A stretch of DNA of 64,000 nt, from NCBI GenBank assembly GCA_903826405.1, contig CAIKEH010000030.1, positions 1 through 64,000 of the forward strand, written 5' to 3'. Positions 60,142 through 64,000 of this stretch are shown piece by piece. The notes under the pieces are model-generated. The model did no database searches and was not told the origin of the DNA. It saw only the letters and a list, made by a program, of their open reading frames with translations. Position 1 is the stretch's first letter, and each line of letters opens with the position of its first letter. This stretch comes from an uncultured bacterium. GTDB taxonomy: Bacteria > Bacteroidota > Bacteroidia > Chitinophagales > Chitinophagaceae. Both the position numbers and the translations under genes were made by a program.

Positions 60142-61764
60142 TCATTTAAGCACTTCTTCGATGACCTTACCGATATTGCCACTGGGCATTTGAAGATGAA
60201 GCAAGGCCGAAAGCGTTACAGCGATGTCGGTCGTATGCACTTCACGAGTGATGCGACCGGGATTGATCCCCCAACCCATGAAAAGCAGGGGCACGTGTGC
60301 ATCATAAGGATACCAGGTGCCGTGCGTTGTGCCGGTTTGTGCACCCTGAAAGTAACTGGGTTTGAGCATGACCTGTACATCACCACCTCGCTTCAGATTG
60401 AAACCCTTCTGGAACATCTCTTTCACCTCGGCAGGAAGGTTCACTGCACTGATGTCCCGATTATTGAAAGCCAATAATATCCTAGGGTCCTTGTTCAACT
60501 CCTCGATGAAGGCATTGATGACGTCCTTATGATTCAGATTGGCTTTATCTAAGGCCTGATAATCCAGATAATATTGACTGTTGTTCTGGCTGAGAACCAG
60601 TTTAGTCAATCCCAGTTTTTGTGCCACTGACTTATCGGCAGCATTCTCAATGTTCTTGATGGCCATTCCGGGCACCTTATGTTCCATCAGGTATCCGACG
60701 GAATGGGATGCTCCGTGGTCGGCAGTGAGGAAAAGCGTGTATTTGCCTTTCCCCACTTTCAGATCAAGAAAGTCAAAAAAAGCTTTTAGCCCTTTGTCGA
60801 GTCGAAGATAATTATCCTCCACTTCAATTGATGTTGGTCCATAACGATGACCGATATAGTCAGGTGAGGAAAGGCTTACGGCGAGGAAATCAGGGATTTC
60901 GTCTTTACCGAGTTCTTCTGACAGCAATGCGGATTTAGCGAATTCCAAGGTCAATGAATTCCCATGGGGAGTTGCAGAGACCATCTGATAATTCTTACCA
61001 GCAAATTGGGAAAGGAGGTGTGGAAACTTGGCGTTGTCACCTTCGTAGGGTTTTTCGTCCGGATCACTGTCTACATAACTGTTGAGCGGGTAAAGGGTAT
61101 TCCAATCCAATTTATACAGGGAATCCACCATCTTCCTGTTGTTGAAAGAACGGACCCAGCCGGGCAGTGAATCCATATAATAGGTACTGCTGACCCAATT
61201 GCCAGTAATCGGATCGTACCAATATGCTGCATTGGCTGCATGACCGGCCGGGAGTATGCCACCCCGATCCTTAATGGCTATACCGATAACTTTCGCCTTG
61301 GAGTTGGTTGCGAACTTCAACTCATCTGTAATGGTGGAAGTCCATAGATTAGCAGGTGACATGGGCACCTCTTGGGGTGCTCCACCCAAAGTCTTTACCG
61401 TGCTGTCTTCCACACAATATACTACACGTCCCAATGTTCGGTCATACCAATCATTCCCGACGATGCCATTGATAGCGGGCACGGTACCTGTATAAATGGC
61501 AGCATGGCCTGCAGCAGTAACCGTTTGCGCATAGGGAATCATCGTATTGTCACAATTCATCCCTTCCTTGATCAATCTCTTGAATCCACCCTCTCCAAAG
61601 CGATCGTAATACCTGTACAGGTAATCCCAACGCATTTGGTCCACTACGATGCCAATGACAAGTCTGGGGCGTGCCAGCATAGGATCGTAAGACACAGCTT
61701 TGACCTGGGCGTGTATGAAATGGAATGGAAAGAAAATTATGGAGAGGAAGACAAACTTTTTCAT
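60142..61764 (-). CDS. pafA: PafA-type alkaline phosphatase
   Basis: A secreted phosphate-releasing enzyme of the alkaline phosphatase superfamily, in the Bacteroidota PafA group. The 540-residue protein starts at ATG 61764 with a signal peptide ('KKFVFLSIIFFPFHFIHAQ'). Active-site residues: Asp42 in 'GIVVDQMRWDYLYRYYDRF', nucleophile Thr83 ('TVTAAGHAAIYTG'), Asn104 and the PafA-specific Lys165-x-Arg167 ('AIKDRGGILPAGH'); later metal ligands are in 'LSSPDYIGHRYGP' and 'TADHGAS'. It should release phosphate from organic esters outside the cell; PafA is not repressed by phosphate in known cases. A TACCTTTG box is 30 nt upstream. Confidence 0.92.
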   Translation of the reverse strand: MKKFVFLSIIFFPFHFIHAQVKAVSYDPMLARPRLVIGIVVDQMRWDYLYRYYDRFGEGGFKRLIKEGMNCDNTMIPYAQTVTAAGHAAIYTGTVPAINGIVGNDWYDRTLGRVVYCVEDSTVKTLGGAPQEVPMSPANLWTSTITDELKFATNSKAKVIGIAIKDRGGILPAGHAANAAYWYDPITGNWVSSTYYMDSLPGWVRSFNNRKMVDSLYKLDWNTLYPLNSYVDSDPDEKPYEGDNAKFPHLLSQFAGKNYQMVSATPHGNSLTLEFAKSALLSEELGKDEIPDFLAVSLSSPDYIGHRYGPTSIEVEDNYLRLDKGLKAFFDFLDLKVGKGKYTLFLTADHGASHSVGYLMEHKVPGMAIKNIENAADKSVAQKLGLTKLVLSQNNSQYYLDYQALDKANLNHKDVINAFIEELNKDPRILLAFNNRDISAVNLPAEVKEMFQKGFNLKRGGDVQVMLKPSYFQGAQTGTTHGTWYPYDAHVPLLFMGWGINPGRITREVHTTDIAVTLSALLHLQMPSGNIGKVIEEVLK

Positions 61765-61794
61765 GAATGCAGTGTTGATTTCTGATGATCGGGC

Positions 61795-61802
61795 CAAAGG
61801 TA
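61795..61802 (-). promoter_or_regulatory. -7 box TACCTTTG for pafA
   Basis: Minus-strand TACCTTTG matches TAnnTTTG, 30 nt before the ATG. Confidence 0.4.
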
Positions 61803-61899
61803 TTCAAACCAGTGGCTTTTTATATTAAGAGACTATTAACAACATAGCTTGCCGTGGCTTTTACAAGACCCATTAGAGGTGATTTTAGGCAAAAAAGCC

Positions 61900-61907
61900 T
61901 ACCTTTG
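61900..61907 (+). promoter_or_regulatory. -7 box TACCTTTG for the alpha-oxoamine synthase gene
   Basis: TACCTTTG matches TAnnTTTG, 32 nt before the ATG. An AGGC-A6-GCCT palindrome (61887-61900) overlaps its first base and could serve as an operator. Confidence 0.45.
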
Positions 61908-61939
61908 TACACCAATTCGGCCCCCTAAAATCCACTGGA

Positions 61940-63196
61940 ATGGCAGATATTTTCGAAAGACTTCTGAAGAATTATGGCCCCCTCGGCCAGTATCGTGAAA
62001 ATGCTCATGGTTACTTCGCTTTCCCAAAATTGGAGGGCGAAATAAGCAACAGAATGATCTTCCGAGGCAAGGAAAAGATCGTTTGGAGTTTGAACAATTA
62101 TCTGGGGCTAGCCAATCACCCAGAAGTACGCAAAGCGGATGCAGAAGGTGCTGCAACATATGGACTTGCCTTGCCTATGGGTGCCCGGATGATGAGTGGC
62201 AACAGCAATCACCATGAACAACTGGAACGTGAACTCGCTGCTTTCGAAGGCAAAGAGGATTCCATTCTCTTCAACTTCGGATATCAGGGAATGGTGAGTC
62301 TGATCGATGTGATCTCCGGCCGACATGACGTCATCGTATATGACGCAGAGAGCCATGCCTGTATCATAGACGGACTTCGTCTCCACCCAGGCCATCGCTA
62401 TGTTTACAAGCATAACGATATAGATGACCTAGAAAAACAACTACAACGAGCCGCTGCACTCATCGATAAACAAGGGGCCGGTGGCATTCTGGTGATCACG
62501 GAAGGTGTTTTCGGCATGGCTGGCGATCAGGGCAAATTGAAAGAAATTGCAGCGCTCAAGAAAAAACATTCCTTCCGTCTGCTGGTTGACGACGCTCATG
62601 GATTCGGCACACTTGGTAAATCAGGTGCCGGTGCCGGAGAAGAACAAGGAGTACAGGAGGAGATAGACCTGTATTTCTCCACCTTCGCAAAATCCATGGC
62701 CTCCATCGGTGCCTTTGTCGCAGGCCCCAAAAATATCATCGACTACATACGGTACAATATCCGTAGTCAGATCTTCGCGAAAAGTCTGCCTATGCCCCTG
62801 GTCATCGGCAATCTGAAAAGGCTGGAATTGCTCAGGAAATACCCCGAACTCAAAGAAAAGCTTTGGTCCAATGCCCTGAAGCTACAGAATGGATTGAAAG
62901 CCAAAGGATTCGATATCGGAAAAACAGACTCGGTGGTCACTCCGGTTTATATGAAAGGGGGGATTGAGGAAGCTACTGCAATGGTCAAGGACCTCAGGGA
63001 AAACTATCATATCTTTTGTTCGATCGTGGTCTACCCTGTTATTCCGAAAGGACATATCATATATCGCCTGATTCCCACTGCAGTGCATACCGATGAGGAT
63101 ATAAACCTGACTATCAATGCCTTTGAGGAATGTAAAGATAAACTCGCCGCCGGAGCTTATCAAAGCAAGGAGATCCCCAAAATGTCTGAAGCCTGA
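61940..63196 (+). CDS. Alpha-oxoamine synthase (serine palmitoyltransferase-like)
   Basis: A PLP enzyme that condenses an amino acid with an acyl-CoA. The 418-residue protein shows 'WSLNNYLGLANHPEVRKADA', 'GARMMSGNSNHHEQLERELA', 'DAESHACIIDGLRL', 'LLVDDAHGFGTLGKSGAG' (Asp-x-Ala-His) and the PLP lysine Lys251 ('FSTFAKSMASIG'). Family members are serine palmitoyltransferase, cysteate acyltransferase (sulfonolipids), Kbl and BioF. Bacteroidota make sphingolipids or sulfonolipids, and the length, including ~20 extra residues at the start, fits these better than Kbl/BioF; which acid is used cannot be seen. It ends with a strong terminator. Confidence 0.85.
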   Translation: MADIFERLLKNYGPLGQYRENAHGYFAFPKLEGEISNRMIFRGKEKIVWSLNNYLGLANHPEVRKADAEGAATYGLALPMGARMMSGNSNHHEQLERELAAFEGKEDSILFNFGYQGMVSLIDVISGRHDVIVYDAESHACIIDGLRLHPGHRYVYKHNDIDDLEKQLQRAAALIDKQGAGGILVITEGVFGMAGDQGKLKEIAALKKKHSFRLLVDDAHGFGTLGKSGAGAGEEQGVQEEIDLYFSTFAKSMASIGAFVAGPKNIIDYIRYNIRSQIFAKSLPMPLVIGNLKRLELLRKYPELKEKLWSNALKLQNGLKAKGFDIGKTDSVVTPVYMKGGIEEATAMVKDLRENYHIFCSIVVYPVIPKGHIIYRLIPTAVHTDEDINLTINAFEECKDKLAAGAYQSKEIPKMSEA

Positions 63197-63215
63197 TCGA
63201 AAATTGAATCGCATA

Positions 63216-63248
63216 GCAAAAAGCCTCACAGAAAGTGAGGCTTTTTGC
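63216..63248. terminator. Strong bidirectional terminator
   Basis: GCAAAAAGCCTCAC/GTGAGGCTTTTTGC, 14-bp perfect stem with a 5-nt loop, with T5 inside the right arm and A5 in the left. It works in both directions and lies 20 nt after the stop of the oxoamine synthase gene. Confidence 0.9.
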
Positions 63249-63393
63249 TGCTTGTAATTGAAATCTTCCCATGTGCCAGGGATGCAATCACAGGAAAATT
63301 TTTTACAATAAATTGATTTATAATATTTTAGTAAGAGTATGTAGAAGGAATAGTCTTTTCAGTACAAGATCAAAAATCGTCCCTGCATAAATG

Positions 63394-63420
63394 AAAAAGG
63401 GCTGGATGGAAATCCGGCCC
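63394..63420 (-). terminator. Terminator-like hairpin, copy A of the duplicated element
   Basis: GGGCTGGAT (63399-63407)/ATCCGGCCC (63412-63420), one G-U pair, loop GGAA; on the minus strand followed by T5 (63398-63394). It lies 211 nt after the thioredoxin-like gene, downstream of copy B. Confidence 0.65.
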
Positions 63421-63527
63421 CGTTCATTATCCATTTTCCTATAATAAACCCATCATAATGATGTGGAAACCATGTTACCAGTTGCATGGGTATCCAATTT
63501 ATATGGGAAGGGGGTCAGAAATAGTCT

Positions 63528-63561
63528 AAAAAAAAAGAGGGCCAGGATAGAAATCCAGCCC
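63528..63561 (-). terminator. Terminator-like hairpin, copy B of the duplicated element
   Basis: GGGC..GGAT/ATCC.GCCC with a small internal bulge (63539-63548/63553-63561), loop AGAA; on the minus strand followed by TCTTTTTTTTT. It lies 70 nt after the stop of the thioredoxin-like gene and probably ends its mRNA. Confidence 0.7.
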
Positions 63562-63631
63562 CGTTTAAAATCCAATATCCTATGAAAAACCGTATATATA
63601 ACGGGGGACCTGTTCGTTATATTGTGAAAGG

Positions 63632-64000
63632 CTACCAAGAAAGTTTTATTTTTTTCCTGAATTCCTCAAAATCGACCTTCCCATACATCCCTTCCCCGAA
63701 GTATCTCAACAGGATTTCCATGTCCTTGATATCAAGGAAACCCGCAATGGACTGGGGTTTCGAGCCATCTGCTGGGATGATCACGGTCGTGGGAAACGCC
63801 AATTCCCCATCCGTTATGGCCAATGCGAACTGATTTACCCTTGCTTGAGCATTATACCCAAACACCCTTGCCCCCCATTTCACCTCTTCCCTGCTTTCGG
63901 CATTCAGGCGGACACAATGGAACCGTGCATTGACATAATCGATCAGTCCCTGACGGGAATAGGTCTTCCGATCCATAACCTTACACCAACCGCACCAATC
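63632..64000 (-). CDS. Thioredoxin-like protein, 5' end outside the window
   Basis: The last ~122 residues of a thioredoxin-fold protein; the start is beyond 64000. The final bases of the window encode 'DWCGWCKVMDRKT', so the active-site pair is Cys-Gly-Trp-Cys, usual for thiol-disulfide proteins of the DUF255/thioredoxin_7 type. Further along, 'FPTTVIIPADGSKPQSIAGF' holds the cis-Pro of the thioredoxin fold. In Bacteroidota such proteins are mostly periplasmic; the signal peptide cannot be checked here. Downstream lie two terminator-like hairpins. Confidence 0.85.
   Translation of the reverse strand, partial: DWCGWCKVMDRKTYSRQGLIDYVNARFHCVRLNAESREEVKWGARVFGYNAQARVNQFALAITDGELAFPTTVIIPADGSKPQSIAGFLDIKDMEILLRYFGEGMYGKVDFEEFRKKIKLSW

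Larger units (their letters stand above)
63249..63631. other. Gene-free stretch with a duplicated hairpin element
   Basis: About 380 nt with no supported gene. It holds two related ~57-nt units (63394-63450 and 63534-63591), each a hairpin that on the minus strand is followed by a T-run, and an A+T-rich part near 63300-63340. They lie downstream of the thioredoxin-like gene in its direction of transcription. Confidence 0.6.

Noticed and set aside
1-64000. CRISPR array, prophage or restriction-modification system
   Set aside because: No regularly spaced repeats, cas genes, phage structural genes or restriction enzymes were seen on either strand.

Overview
The window is a piece of a Bacteroidota (Bacteroidetes) chromosome, most likely from the Chitinophagia/Saprospiria/Sphingobacteriia side of the phylum. 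The evidence is: promoter -7 boxes of the form TAnnTTTG; few Shine-Dalgarno sequences; an RHS core ending in the 'YYPFGL' style of the phylum; a PafA-type alkaline phosphatase; a three-gene proton-pumping transhydrogenase (pntA split in two, plus pntB); an Mrp ATPase without CxxC; a MarA-unrelated paiAB-like pair; ExbB/ExbD; and many Bacteroidota-only secreted proteins. Overall base composition is moderate and even, except for one A+T-rich block.

Layout. 0-8.4 kb: end of an unknown protein, lipB, rluD, an orphan P-type cation ATPase, then a minus-strand run ruvX-def-(secreted unknown) and trmH/spoU-ubiA. 8.5-12.8 kb: mutS, a secreted YdjC/ChbG-like deacetylase, a compact SET-domain protein. 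12.8-16.7 kb: an accessory island with an IS3 remnant, a short A+T-rich gene fused across a junction to the tail of an XRE regulator, a truncated RHS core with a variable C-terminal domain followed 3 nt later by a three-helix membrane protein (candidate toxin/immunity pair), a tyrosine recombinase with an A7 run at its 5' end, and a tRNA-3'-end-like sequence at the right edge. 16.7-25.5 kb: cysteine desulfurase, glmM-like mutase, PAP2, CorC/HlyC, atypical SDR, kynU, pyrF, SGNH hydrolase. 25.6-36.9 kb: M1 metallopeptidase, HupE/UreJ, DUF6702; paiA/paiB-like; c-type-cytochrome-like lipoprotein; Mrp; carboxypeptidase-regulatory-like protein; 3-hydroxyacyl-CoA dehydrogenase; H1-histone-like protein; YigZ; ribD; prmC. 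36.9-45.5 kb: exbB-exbD, SPFH protein, pepT, hydrolase, FKBP, NamZ-like (DUF1343), SRPBCC, fmt. 45.5-64 kb: lipoproteins, Asp-box propeller protein, PhzF, serine hydrolase, LysM-DPBB protein, NSUN-type methyltransferase, pntA1-A2-B, SAM methyltransferase, folA, propeller protein, thyA, zinc-ribbon protein, pafA, an alpha-oxoamine synthase (serine palmitoyltransferase-like) and a truncated thioredoxin-like gene.

How it fits together. Most of the window is core housekeeping: lipoate, riboflavin, pyrimidine, thymidylate/folate, amino-sugar and Fe-S sulfur supply, translation (fmt, def, prmC, rRNA modification) and DNA repair. The genes sit in short operons joined by 1-4 nt overlaps (def/unknown, trmH/ubiA, PAP2/corC, GNAT/paiB). 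A recurring pattern is a TAnnTTTG box exactly 3-6 nt before the start codon (trmH, def, hbd, prmC, folA, yigZ, the zinc-ribbon gene), which predicts leaderless mRNAs and decides several start codons.

The least ordinary parts are the 12.8-16.7 kb island with its candidate RHS toxin/immunity module and disrupted integrase start, the SET-domain protein plus H1-like protein in one genome, and a duplicated terminator-like element at 63.4-63.6 kb. Similarity statements are from reading the translated sequence; no searches were run.
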